Assembly (NCBI GenBank): GCA_937877165.1
Contig: CALEFO010000086.1
Location: 1 to 10,763 of the forward strand
Direction: 5' to 3'
Source: an uncultured Lachnospiraceae bacterium
Lineage (GTDB): Bacteria > Bacillota > Clostridia > Lachnospirales > Lachnospiraceae
DNA length: 10,763 bases
Of the stretch, positions 1-6,181 are shown in pieces. The translations under genes and the position numbers were made by a program. Positions within the stretch are counted from its first letter, which is position 1. Every line of letters starts with the position of its first letter. The notes below the pieces were generated by a model. It saw only the letters and a list, made by a program, of their open reading frames with translations. It made no database searches and was not told the origin of the DNA.

Positions 1-813
1 TCTGGCACGAACGTTATTGTAGCGGGTCCAGACACCGGAGTAAAGAATATTCCGGAGAATGGAGAGATTTTCCACGCAGGGAAGAAGCTCGAAGGCCTCG
101 CAGCTGCGGGAGATCATCATCGTGAGAATCTGATGGCAGCGGTCATCGAAGTCCGGCCGGTCTGCGATGCGCTTGAGCGGGTTGAAGCTTCCGCTTTTTG
201 TGTCCTTTTCGAGATCATCGTAGGCGTCCATGATGTAGATGAATTTGCCGAGATAGAAGCCCATGTGACGGAGCGGCTCCTTCCACTCGTCCTCATGAAC
301 GGCAAAAAGCTCCGCCATGATATCTCCGAAGTAGCCTGCGACAAGGTCGATGTCACTGGAACCTGCGGCCTCTGCCTCATGGAGCCTATCCAGCCGGTCC
401 TTGATGACGGCGGCCTTGTGACCGTAGTCAATTCCGGCCTTCTTGCTGCGGCCATGGAGGAGCCTTGAGAGCATCAGCTTGTAGAATTTGTGCTCGTCGT
501 TCCAGTCATCCAGGCAGGAGTAATAGGACAAAATCAGATTCATGTCCGCTGCATATTCGGTATAGCGGTTGATACGGGTGGGATGCTCGCCGAGAGGATG
601 CGCGATGCAGCGTGTCTGCCCGACGGTGTCCTTTGCATCATAAAGGTCACACAGAACCATGATAAGGAAGGTCATGTCATAGCTGAGCGTCATCTGACCG
701 GGAAAACCGTACTTTCTCTTCAGCTCGCGGCAGAATCCGCAGTAGTAGGAACGGTAGAGCCCGACCTCCCGGACCTTCAGCTCCTGTTCATTGATGACAA
801 CATAACCAAACAT
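1..813 (-). CDS. DUF5685-like protein, partial (C-terminus beyond window edge)
   Basis: The reverse strand is open from an ATG at 813 to the window edge, giving 271 residues with no stop; the C-terminus is missing. The start is supported by GAGAGG six bases upstream. I recognise the family as DUF5685, an uncharacterised Firmicutes family, from the N-terminal MFGYVVIN, the YYCGFCREL segment (Cys25, Cys28), the RCIAHP and EYAADMN stretches, and LGKFIYIMDAYDD near residue 188. There is no signal peptide or clear membrane span, so it is probably cytosolic. Acidic clusters lie at D56/D59/D62, D102/D103/D106 and D196-D204, and the last is followed by a K-x-G-x-x-x-P-like tail that resembles the second Asp-rich motif of squalene/phytoene synthases. 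That fold assignment is my inference and no activity is established. It lies 12 bases downstream of the zinc-ribbon gene and is probably co-transcribed with it. Confidence 0.85.
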   Translation of the reverse strand, partial: MFGYVVINEQELKVREVGLYRSYYCGFCRELKRKYGFPGQMTLSYDMTFLIMVLCDLYDAKDTVGQTRCIAHPLGEHPTRINRYTEYAADMNLILSYYSCLDDWNDEHKFYKLMLSRLLHGRSKKAGIDYGHKAAVIKDRLDRLHEAEAAGSSDIDLVAGYFGDIMAELFAVHEDEWKEPLRHMGFYLGKFIYIMDAYDDLEKDTKSGSFNPLKRIADRPDFDDRCHQILTMMISRSCEAFELLPCVENLSILRNILYSGVWTRYNNVRAR

Positions 814-825
814 AGCAACCTCTCT

Positions 826-1302
826 TCAGGAACGCTTCTTGAATTCCTTGCCACACTTGGGGCAGCGGACCATAATCCGGCCCTTTCCCTTCGGAATACG
901 GATCTTCTGACCGCATTGCGGACACTTGTATATGTGATATCCGGCATTCTGCCTGCGCTGCTGAGAATTGTTCCTCATCCGCCAGATGAAATTCTGAAAG
1001 CGTGCGGAAAGAGAACGAGTCAGGTTTCCGAACCAGCAGCCGAATTTGCTGTTGCGTATCTTCTCTGTGATCTCCAGGTATTTGCGGTTCTCGTTGTATC
1101 GTTTGGCAATATTGCGTGAGAACATTCGGAAGTACATATAGATTAGAAGAATCAGAGAAAGCCACCACAGAAGCGGCATTCTCAGGATGAGATCCATAAC
1201 GATCAGAACCAGAATGACGCCGGAGAGAAACTGGCCGAATTTGTCGGCACCGTAACGCCCCTGCATGAACTGCATGAATTTGTAGCGGAAACGATCAAAC
1301 AT
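826..1302 (-). CDS. small membrane protein with C-terminal zinc ribbon
   Basis: This gene encodes 158 residues of unknown function. I chose the ATG at 1302 over the in-frame ATG at 1332 because it has an AGAGG Shine-Dalgarno eight bases upstream and gives the start MFDRFRYKFMQF. Residues about 24-40 and 42-58 are two closely spaced hydrophobic helices with a short turn, followed by a basic linker (about 62-120). A four-cysteine ribbon follows: CPQC at 127-130 and CPKC at 147-150, 16 residues apart. The basic sequence before helix 1 and after helix 2 suggests both termini are cytoplasmic. The ribbon resembles zinc-binding knuckles that contact nucleic acid or protein, but no partner can be named. 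It is the first gene of a probable two-gene operon with the DUF5685-like gene; I recall similar pairs in Lachnospiraceae but cannot verify this here. Confidence 0.85.
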   Translation of the reverse strand: MFDRFRYKFMQFMQGRYGADKFGQFLSGVILVLIVMDLILRMPLLWWLSLILLIYMYFRMFSRNIAKRYNENRKYLEITEKIRNSKFGCWFGNLTRSLSARFQNFIWRMRNNSQQRRQNAGYHIYKCPQCGQKIRIPKGKGRIMVRCPKCGKEFKKRS

Positions 1303-1351
1303 GGGAGAAACCTCTTTCATGAAATAAATCACTGTCCAGGATACTGATCTT

Positions 1352-1379
1352 ATTGTAAATTCCGTGAAGTGATTTGCAA
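1352..1379 (-). promoter_or_regulatory. sigma-A-like promoter of the leftward operon
   Basis: On the reverse strand TTGCAA (1379-1374) and TACAAT (1357-1352) are 16 bases apart. The -10 matches the consensus at five of six positions and the -35 at four. The expected start near 1345 leaves about 43 bases of leader before the ATG at 1302. The A/T-rich tract just upstream (about 1386-1412) could act as an UP element. Confidence 0.55.
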
Positions 1380-1451
1380 TGAAGGAAGATCAAAAATAGT
1401 ATTAAAAAAATCTAAAGCTCTCAGGCTTTGAGAACTCCGGGACACTTTTAT

Positions 1452-1475
1452 GATTCCGTCAGGGATTCCGCCAGG
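1452..1475. repeat. abutting tandem 12-bp repeat upstream of the rightward promoter
   Basis: GATTCCGTCAGG (1452-1463) is followed directly by GATTCCGCCAGG (1464-1475), with one mismatch. A shorter echo, GTTTCCGG, lies at 1480-1487. The repeats sit roughly 67-90 bases upstream of the predicted rightward start, where an activator could bind. No regulator can be named from the sequence. Confidence 0.6.
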
Positions 1476-1506
1476 AAAAGTTTCCGGTAAAATAATCGGG
1501 AATCTA

Positions 1507-1535
1507 TTGACATGGTCCGGAAGGCAGAGTATAAC
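1507..1535 (+). promoter_or_regulatory. strong sigma-A-like promoter of the solute-binding protein gene
   Basis: A perfect TTGACA (1507-1512) is followed after 17 bases by TATAAC (1530-1535), five of six consensus positions. The predicted start is near 1541-1543, giving a leader of about 100 bases before the ATG at 1641. This is the best promoter in the window and probably drives the solute-binding protein, the cysteine-synthase-family gene and possibly the CMD gene. Confidence 0.8.
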
Positions 1536-1543
1536 AAATACCA

Positions 1544-1570
1544 TAATTCATACAAAGATAGTATGAATTA
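1544..1570. promoter_or_regulatory. 10-bp inverted repeat at the transcription start (candidate operator or 5' stem-loop)
   Basis: TAATTCATAC (1544-1553) and GTATGAATTA (1561-1570) are perfect inverted arms around a 7-base spacer. The element begins within a few bases of the predicted start of the 1507-1535 promoter. It could be a repressor operator overlapping +1, or, as RNA, a hairpin at the extreme 5' end that stabilises the message. The A/U-rich stem has no U-tract after it, so it is not a terminator. Confidence 0.6.
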
Positions 1571-1640
1571 AGCGAAGGCACAAAAGGGAAATAACAGATT
1601 TTCCTGCATTCCGGGAAATGAGAGTAAAAGAGGAGAAACC

Positions 1641-2576
1641 ATGATGAAAAAGAAAATTATCAGCACCGTGATCGCAGCAGCTGCAGCATTTACCCTCCTG
1701 GCAGGTTGCAGTTCTTCGGATTCCGGCGCAGCAGCGTCGGCGGCATCAACAGAGGCGGCGGCAGAGACAGAGACGGCGGCGTCAACGGCAGGGGAGGCGG
1801 CTTCTGAGGCGGACACTTCAGAGACTGCAGATGCAGAAGCGGTGGATGTTTCCAATGCGGACGGACTTCTGAAGCAGGTATTGGACAAGGGAACCCTGGT
1901 TGCCGGAATGGAGGGCGACTGGGCACCGTGGTCCTATCATGACACAGATTCCAATGAAGTCATCGGTTTTGACGCGGATACCGCAAGAGCGATCGGTGAG
2001 AAGCTTGGCGTCAAGGTAGAAATCGTGGAGGCTCCGTGGGAGTCTCTGTTTGCGGGGCTGGATGACGGACGGTATGACATTGTCGTCAACGGTGTCGAGG
2101 TGACGGATGAACGCTCCGAGAAATACGACTTCTCAGAGCCTTATGCGTATATTCACACTGCACTGGTCGTTCGCAAGGACAATGACGAGATTAAGAGCTT
2201 CGACGACCTGAAGGGCAAGAAAACCGTGAACTCCATCGGATCCACCTACATGGAGCTTGCAGAGAGCTACGGCGCAAGCGCGGCGGGGGTTTCCACTCTG
2301 AATGACACCATTCAGAACGTCATTGACGGACGTGCGGATGCGACCCTGAATGCGGATGTTTCGATCTATGATTATCTGAACCAGCAGCCGGATGCGAACA
2401 TCAAGATTGTTGCAACCACAGAGGAGGCAAGCCACGTAGCAATCCCGATCCGCAAGGGCGATGATACGGCTTCCTTTGAGAAGGCTGTCAATGAAGCCAT
2501 TGAGGAGCTGAAGGCGGACGGAACGCTGGCGGAGCTGTCGGAGAAGTATTTCGGATCGGATGTGACAAAAGAATGA
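1641..2576 (+). CDS. lipoprotein amino-acid ABC transporter substrate-binding protein (family 3)
   Basis: This 311-residue protein would capture an amino acid outside the cell and deliver it to a membrane ABC permease. Residues 1-22 form a lipoprotein signal peptide ending in the lipobox LLAGC, with Cys23 as the lipidated residue. Residues about 24-70 are an Ala/Glu/Ser/Thr-rich flexible tether. The SBP_bac_3 fold follows, with the hallmark GFDADTARAIGEKLG (109-123), DGRYDIVVNGVEVT and ERSEKYDFSEPY segments; Arg158 is at the position that usually binds the ligand carboxylate. The start has AGGAG at 1631-1635; the ATG at 1644 is equally possible and would remove one Met. No permease or ATPase gene is adjacent, so it is an orphan receptor here. 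The next gene being a cysteine-synthase-family enzyme hints at cystine, cysteine or a related ligand, but substrate is not readable from sequence alone. Confidence 0.93.
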   Translation: MMKKKIISTVIAAAAAFTLLAGCSSSDSGAAASAASTEAAAETETAASTAGEAASEADTSETADAEAVDVSNADGLLKQVLDKGTLVAGMEGDWAPWSYHDTDSNEVIGFDADTARAIGEKLGVKVEIVEAPWESLFAGLDDGRYDIVVNGVEVTDERSEKYDFSEPYAYIHTALVVRKDNDEIKSFDDLKGKKTVNSIGSTYMELAESYGASAAGVSTLNDTIQNVIDGRADATLNADVSIYDYLNQQPDANIKIVATTEEASHVAIPIRKGDDTASFEKAVNEAIEELKADGTLAELSEKYFGSDVTKE

Positions 2577-2625
2577 CGCACTGCGTGCGTTTGCTCCCGC
2601 ATCGGAGAAACCGCCTGCGCGAAAT

Positions 2626-2652
2626 TTTCTTTGCGGCACTCGCAGAAAGAAA
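2626..2652 (+). other. hairpin in the gap before the cysteine-synthase-family gene
   Basis: TTTCTTTGCG (2626-2635) can pair with CGCAGAAAGAAA (2641-2652) around a 5-base loop, with one bulged G. It lies in the 94-base gap between the solute-binding protein and the PLP enzyme, a few bases before the weak GAGAG ribosome binding site (2659-2663). No U-tract follows, so it is more likely a message-processing or translation-tuning element than a terminator. It may also be chance. Confidence 0.35.
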
Positions 2653-2670
2653 TGAATTGAGAGACGAATT

Positions 2671-3582
2671 ATGCATGTAACAGAAGATATTCATGAGCTG
2701 GTCGGGCACACCCCGCTCATCCATCTGACCCATCTGGAGCTTCCGGAGGGAGCCGACATTTATGCGAAGGCAGAGCTTCTGAATCCGGGCGGCTCCATCA
2801 AAGATCGGCTGGGGGATCATATCATTCAGAAGGCGGAGGCAGACGGAAGACTGAGGCCCGGCGGAACCATTCTTGAGATTACGGCGGGCAACACCGGGAT
2901 CGGGCTTGCGTTTGCAGCACTCAACCGTGGATATCGCCTGATTCTGATTGTTCCCTGCTGCTACTCGAAAGAGAAGCAGATCGTTATGCGGGCGTTGGGA
3001 GCGGAAGTGGTGACGGTCAGCGCAGAAGGAGGACTTCCTGGAGCGAAGGCGAAGGCGAAGGAGCTGCTGAAGGAGATCCCGGGCGCGTATTTCGTGGATC
3101 AGTTCGACAATCCGGACAATCCGGAGACCTACTACGAGACGCTGGGACCGGAAATTTATGAACAGCTTGACGGAAGAATCGACTGGTTTGTTACGGGAGC
3201 TGGGTCCGGCGGAACCTTCTCCGGGACGGCGAAATTTCTGAAGGAGAAAAATCCGCAGATCCGCACGGTGCTGGCAGATCCGAAGGGATCCATCATCGGC
3301 GGAGGTGAGCCTGGACATTTTCGAATTGAGGGAATCGGCAATGATTTTGTCGCAGGAACCATGGATCTGTCACTTGTGGACAGCGTGGAGAAGATCGGCG
3401 ACGAGGATGCGTTTGCAGCCTGCCGCGTGCTTGCTGCAAAGGAAGGCATTTTTGCCGGCTCTTCCAGCGGAGCGGGACTTGCGGGAGCACTGCAGCTGAT
3501 TCAGAAGGGAGCCCGCGGGAATTTTGTGATCATCATTCCGGACCGGGCAGAGCGGTATTTTTCCGAAGGTCTCTTCGAGTAG
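2671..3582 (+). CDS. cysteine synthase / cystathionine beta-synthase family PLP enzyme (MccA-like)
   Basis: This 303-residue fold-type II PLP enzyme replaces the beta substituent of an activated serine with a thiol, making cysteine from sulfide or cystathionine from homocysteine. Lys44 in NPGGSIKDR is the Schiff-base lysine. TAGNTGIG (71-78) is the substrate-carboxylate loop, GAGSGGT (176-182) binds the PLP phosphate, GSSSGAG (263-269) faces the pyridine nitrogen, and PDRAERY closes the C-terminus. The Ala in TAGNTG, where CysK has TSGNTG, and the overall pattern recall B. subtilis MccA (YrhA), the O-acetylserine-dependent cystathionine beta-synthase of reverse transsulfuration; that assignment is from memory. 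There is no regulatory CBS or C-terminal extension. It lies 94 bases after the solute-binding protein with a weak GAGAG site. MccB, the usual partner, is not in the window. Plain cysteine synthase activity remains possible. Confidence 0.88.
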   Translation: MHVTEDIHELVGHTPLIHLTHLELPEGADIYAKAELLNPGGSIKDRLGDHIIQKAEADGRLRPGGTILEITAGNTGIGLAFAALNRGYRLILIVPCCYSKEKQIVMRALGAEVVTVSAEGGLPGAKAKAKELLKEIPGAYFVDQFDNPDNPETYYETLGPEIYEQLDGRIDWFVTGAGSGGTFSGTAKFLKEKNPQIRTVLADPKGSIIGGGEPGHFRIEGIGNDFVAGTMDLSLVDSVEKIGDEDAFAACRVLAAKEGIFAGSSSGAGLAGALQLIQKGARGNFVIIIPDRAERYFSEGLFE

Positions 3583-3637
3583 AGAGTGTCAAAGCATTCC
3601 GGTATTAAAATAAGGGAAAATGGGAAGGAGTATGAAG

Positions 3638-4144
3638 ATGGCAAGAATTCACAAGATTGATCCTGAGACGGCGCCGGAAGAAGTAAAAAAAGCAATCGAG
3701 GAGCATGTGGCCAAGGGCTACCGCGTTACGAATGAGAAGCTCACACTCCTGCACAGCGTGCCCTGTTTCCAGGCCATTGAGGTTGGATCCTACGCGGTGG
3801 ACGAGGAGCTTGCTTCGATTGTCGGAAAGCGCGCTGCGGACATTTATGAGTATGCGATCTCGGCAGCCAATGACTGCATTGTATGCACGACTTATTTTAA
3901 GAAGCTTCTGACCTCGGAGGGAATTGACATTAACAATTTTGCATTCACAAAGGATGAGGAGCTTCTGGTAGAGTTCGCCCGTGCGCTTGCCAATGATCCC
4001 AGACACGTACCGGCAGAGCTCAAGGACAGGATGCAGGCAAGATACAGTGACCGCGAGTTTGTTGTCATCACCTCTATGGGAATCATGATGCTTGCGAACA
4101 ACTACTTCAATGACATCATGGAAGTGGAGCCCGAGAAAATGTGA
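3638..4144 (+). CDS. carboxymuconolactone decarboxylase (AhpD-like) family protein
   Basis: This 168-residue all-helical protein probably acts in the cytosol in thiol/peroxide chemistry. The ATG at 3638 is chosen because AAGGAG (3625-3630) sits seven bases before it; the in-frame ATGs at 3620 and 3632 are too far upstream of, or too close to, that site. The CMD core is recognisable from YEYAISAANDCIVCTTYF (70-87), with a redox-type C80-x2-C83 pair, and a C-terminal helix (about 140-158) that would complete the CMD bundle. In AhpD the motif is CxxC-x3-His; here Phe87 occupies the His position, and Asp68 lies where AhpD has its catalytic Glu. Full AhpD-type relay chemistry is therefore doubtful, though disulfide exchange is still possible. 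It follows the PLP enzyme by 55 bases with no terminator, suggesting co-transcription with cysteine metabolism genes. Confidence 0.82.
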   Translation: MARIHKIDPETAPEEVKKAIEEHVAKGYRVTNEKLTLLHSVPCFQAIEVGSYAVDEELASIVGKRAADIYEYAISAANDCIVCTTYFKKLLTSEGIDINNFAFTKDEELLVEFARALANDPRHVPAELKDRMQARYSDREFVVITSMGIMMLANNYFNDIMEVEPEKM

Positions 4145-4186
4145 TCGGAGCAGAGCCGTTTAAAATTTTATAAAACTTTCTGAATT

Positions 4187-4270
4187 AAGAGCCTCACTCC
4201 CGGTGGAAAAGCGCGAATTCCTTTTATATAATAGGAAAACGTGACTTATTTTACAGGAAGTGAGGTTTTT
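4187..4270 (+). promoter_or_regulatory. long-range inverted arms that would pair with the exporter ribosome binding site
   Basis: The 15 bases at 4187-4201 are complementary to 4256-4270 apart from one C/A mismatch and two G-U pairs. The right arm contains the whole Shine-Dalgarno region (AGGAAG and GAGG) of the exporter gene and ends three bases before its ATG. The left arm lies upstream of the predicted start of the 4204-4232 promoter, so only transcripts arriving from upstream would contain both arms. Confidence 0.5.
4204..4232 (+). promoter_or_regulatory. sigma-A-like promoter of the ABC exporter operon
   Basis: TGGAAA (4204-4209) and a perfect TATAAT (4227-4232) are separated by 17 bases. 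The -35 matches the consensus at four of six positions. The start would fall near 4239, giving a short leader of about 35 bases before the ATG at 4274. No intrinsic terminator separates this promoter from the CMD gene, so some read-through from upstream is expected. Confidence 0.65.
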
Positions 4271-4273
4271 ATT

Positions 4274-6097
4274 ATGCACATGATTCAAGTCCTCGCGGGT
4301 CAGATCCGGCAATATAAGAAATCAACGATTTTGACTCCGATCTTTACACTTCTGGAAGTCCTGATGGAAATCCTGATCCCGTTTGTTACGGCATCTCTTA
4401 TCGATAAGGGAATCCAGGCAGGCAACATGGAGCGGATCATTCATTATGGCCTGCTCATGCTCCTGATGGCATTTGCAAGCCTTTTGTTCGGCATTCTGGG
4501 AGGCGTGTTCGCTTCGGATGCTTCCACGGGCTTTGCGGCGAATCTTCGCGATTCCATGTATACGAACATTCAGAAATTCTCCTTTTCCAACATTGATAAA
4601 TACTCCACGGCGGGACTTGTCACGAGAATGACCACCGATGTCACGAACCTTCAGAATGCGTTCATGATGATCATCCGCATCGCAGTCCGCGCCCCTCTGA
4701 TGATGATCATCGCGCTTGTGATGTGCGTGGTCATCAGTCCGAAAATCAGCCTGATTTTCCTGGGAGCCCTGGTGGTTCTCGGAGTGTTCCTGTTCGTTAT
4801 CATCGGGAAGGCGTCGGATGCGTTTCGGGCGACCTTCCGCAAGTATGATGATCTGAACGCCAGTGTGCAGGAAAATGTATCGGCCATCCGCGTGGTCAAG
4901 GCGTTTGTCCGCGAGGATCACGAGAAGTCGAAGTTCAACAAGGCCGTGGAGGAGCTCTATAAGCTGTTCGTTCGCGCTGAGAAGCTGGTTGTCATGAATA
5001 TGCCGGTTATGACATTGGTTGTGGATGCCTGTATCATCGGCGTTTCCTGGTTCGGTGCGCGGCAGATCGTGGGCGGCTCCATGACGACCGGTGAGCTGAC
5101 CTCTTTGTTCAGCTACATTATGATGGTTCTGTTCAGCCTGATGATGCTGTCCATGATTTTCGTTATGATCACGATGTCGGCGGCCAGCGCACAGCGTATT
5201 TGCGAGGTCCTTGAGGAGAAGCCGGACATCTCGAATCCGGAGAACCCGGTCATGGAGATGAAGGACGGCAGCATCGACTTTAACGATGTGGATTTCGTCT
5301 ATAAGAGAAGAGAAATTTCCTATGATAAGAATGGGAACGAGGTCATTACCATTCAGGATGTGGCTAAAGAGCGTGAAGAGAGAACCCTGCATCGCCTCAA
5401 TCTTCATATTCGTTCCGGAGAAACCATCGGAATCATCGGTGGGACGGGCTCCGGCAAATCCTCGCTGGTGAACTTGATTTCCCGTTTGTATGATGTCACA
5501 AATGGAAGCATTGCGGTTGGCGGTGTGGATGTGCGGAAGTATGACCTGGAGGTCCTCCGCAACAATGTCTCCGTGGTCCTGCAGAGCAATAACCTTTTCT
5601 CCGGGACGATCATCGACAACCTGAGATGGGGCAATCCGGATGCAACACTGGAGGACTGCAAAGAGGCCTGTTCTCTTGCCTGTGCAGATGAGTTCATCGA
5701 CAGGATGCCGGACGGCTACGACACAAGGATCACGCAGGGAGGAACCAATGTCTCCGGCGGACAGAAGCAGCGCCTCTGCATTGCGAGAGCTCTCATGAAG
5801 AAACCGAAAATTCTCATTCTGGATGACTCAACGAGTGCCTGCGACACTGCAACGGATGCAAAGATCCGCGGCGCCTTTGCCACGAAGATCCCGGGTACCA
5901 CGAAGCTGATCATTGCGCAGCGGATTTCCTCTGTGAAGGACGCAGACCGCATCATCGTGCTCGACAATGGCACCGTCAACGGGTTCGATACGCATGAGAA
6001 TCTGGTGAAGAATAACGAGATCTACCGCGAGATTTATGAGTCGCAGACGCAGGGCGGCGGGGATTTTGATGAGCCGCAAAGCCAGGACGCGGAGTGA
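4274..6097 (+). CDS. heterodimeric ABC exporter subunit with degenerate ATPase site
   Basis: This 607-residue half-transporter has six membrane helices in residues about 17-300 and a nucleotide-binding domain from about 333. The ATG at 4274 is chosen because GAGG (4262-4265) sits eight bases upstream; an in-frame GTG at 4241 lacks such a site. NBD landmarks are A-loop Tyr343, Walker A GGTGSGKS (389-396), Q-loop Gln437, signature VSGGQ (493-497), and Walker B LILDD (514-518). The catalytic Glu is Asp518, and the switch His is Gln549 (IIAQR). These two changes mark the non-hydrolysing site of heterodimeric exporters such as TM287/288, LmrCD and BmrCD. An insert of roughly 25 residues (about 345-371) sits between the A-loop and Walker A. 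The C-terminus is a short acidic tail. It pairs with the next gene; the substrate, perhaps a drug, lipid or peptide, cannot be read from the sequence. Confidence 0.93.
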   Translation: MHMIQVLAGQIRQYKKSTILTPIFTLLEVLMEILIPFVTASLIDKGIQAGNMERIIHYGLLMLLMAFASLLFGILGGVFASDASTGFAANLRDSMYTNIQKFSFSNIDKYSTAGLVTRMTTDVTNLQNAFMMIIRIAVRAPLMMIIALVMCVVISPKISLIFLGALVVLGVFLFVIIGKASDAFRATFRKYDDLNASVQENVSAIRVVKAFVREDHEKSKFNKAVEELYKLFVRAEKLVVMNMPVMTLVVDACIIGVSWFGARQIVGGSMTTGELTSLFSYIMMVLFSLMMLSMIFVMITMSAASAQRICEVLEEKPDISNPENPVMEMKDGSIDFNDVDFVYKRREISYDKNGNEVITIQDVAKEREERTLHRLNLHIRSGETIGIIGGTGSGKSSLVNLISRLYDVTNGSIAVGGVDVRKYDLEVLRNNVSVVLQSNNLFSGTIIDNLRWGNPDATLEDCKEACSLACADEFIDRMPDGYDTRITQGGTNVSGGQKQRLCIARALMKKPKILILDDSTSACDTATDAKIRGAFATKIPGTTKLIIAQRISSVKDADRIIVLDNGTVNGFDTHENLVKNNEIYREIYESQTQGGGDFDEPQSQDAE

Positions 6098-6134
6098 GGA
6101 TGCACGAGAAATCGGAATGCTTTGCAGAGAGGAT

Positions 6135-6181
6135 TCATGCAGAGGAGAGTCCGGGATGGAAAGGGCCATCCACCTGCATGA
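6135..6181 (+). other. structured gap between the two exporter genes, with a possible mini-ORF
   Basis: TCATGCAG (6135-6142) and CTGCATGA (6174-6181) form a perfect 8-bp outer stem, and GGATGG (6154-6159) and CCATCC (6166-6171) form a 6-bp inner stem with a 6-base loop. No U-tract follows, so it is not a terminator. AGGAG (6143-6147) lies eight bases before an ATG at 6156 that opens a 9-codon frame (MERAIHLHE) ending at 6185, next to the Shine-Dalgarno of the second exporter gene. The element could tune the ratio of the two subunits. The mini-ORF could be chance. Confidence 0.4.

Larger units (their letters stand above)
1303..1640. other. divergent intergenic regulatory region
   Basis: This gene-free stretch separates the leftward zinc-ribbon/DUF5685 pair from the rightward solute-binding protein gene. 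It holds a leftward promoter (1352-1379), an A/T-rich run near 1386-1412, a tandem 12-bp repeat (1452-1475), a strong rightward promoter (1507-1535), an inverted repeat at the start point (1544-1570), and a weaker 7-bp hairpin (1598-1619) just ahead of the ribosome binding site. I see no riboswitch aptamer or T-box, and no convincing small gene. Confidence 0.7.

Noticed and set aside
490..1119. A 209-codon open frame on the + strand
   Set aside because: It runs antisense across both the DUF5685-like gene and the zinc-ribbon gene, has no good ribosome binding site, and shows no family signature, whereas the minus strand reads as two recognisable proteins.
1410..1432. Possible leader terminator on the minus strand (AAAGC-CTGAGA-GCTTT followed by a T-rich run)
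   Set aside because: The stem is only five base pairs with two G-C pairs at most, it competes with an alternative pairing, and it lies upstream of the leftward promoter rather than within its transcript.
1486..1503. Possible CymR-type operator (TAAAATAATCGGGAAT)
   Set aside because: Only the GGAAT half resembles the CymR box as I remember it, and the left half falls at the wrong spacing.
3600..3611. Possible promoter -10 (TAAAAT) ahead of the CMD gene
   Set aside because: No acceptable -35 is found 16-18 bases upstream, and read-through from the preceding gene explains expression without it.
4158..4176. A/T-rich near-palindrome (GTTTAAAATTTTATAAAAC) after the CMD gene, considered as a terminator
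   Set aside because: It has no G-C rich stem and no defined T-run after a hairpin, so it would not terminate efficiently.
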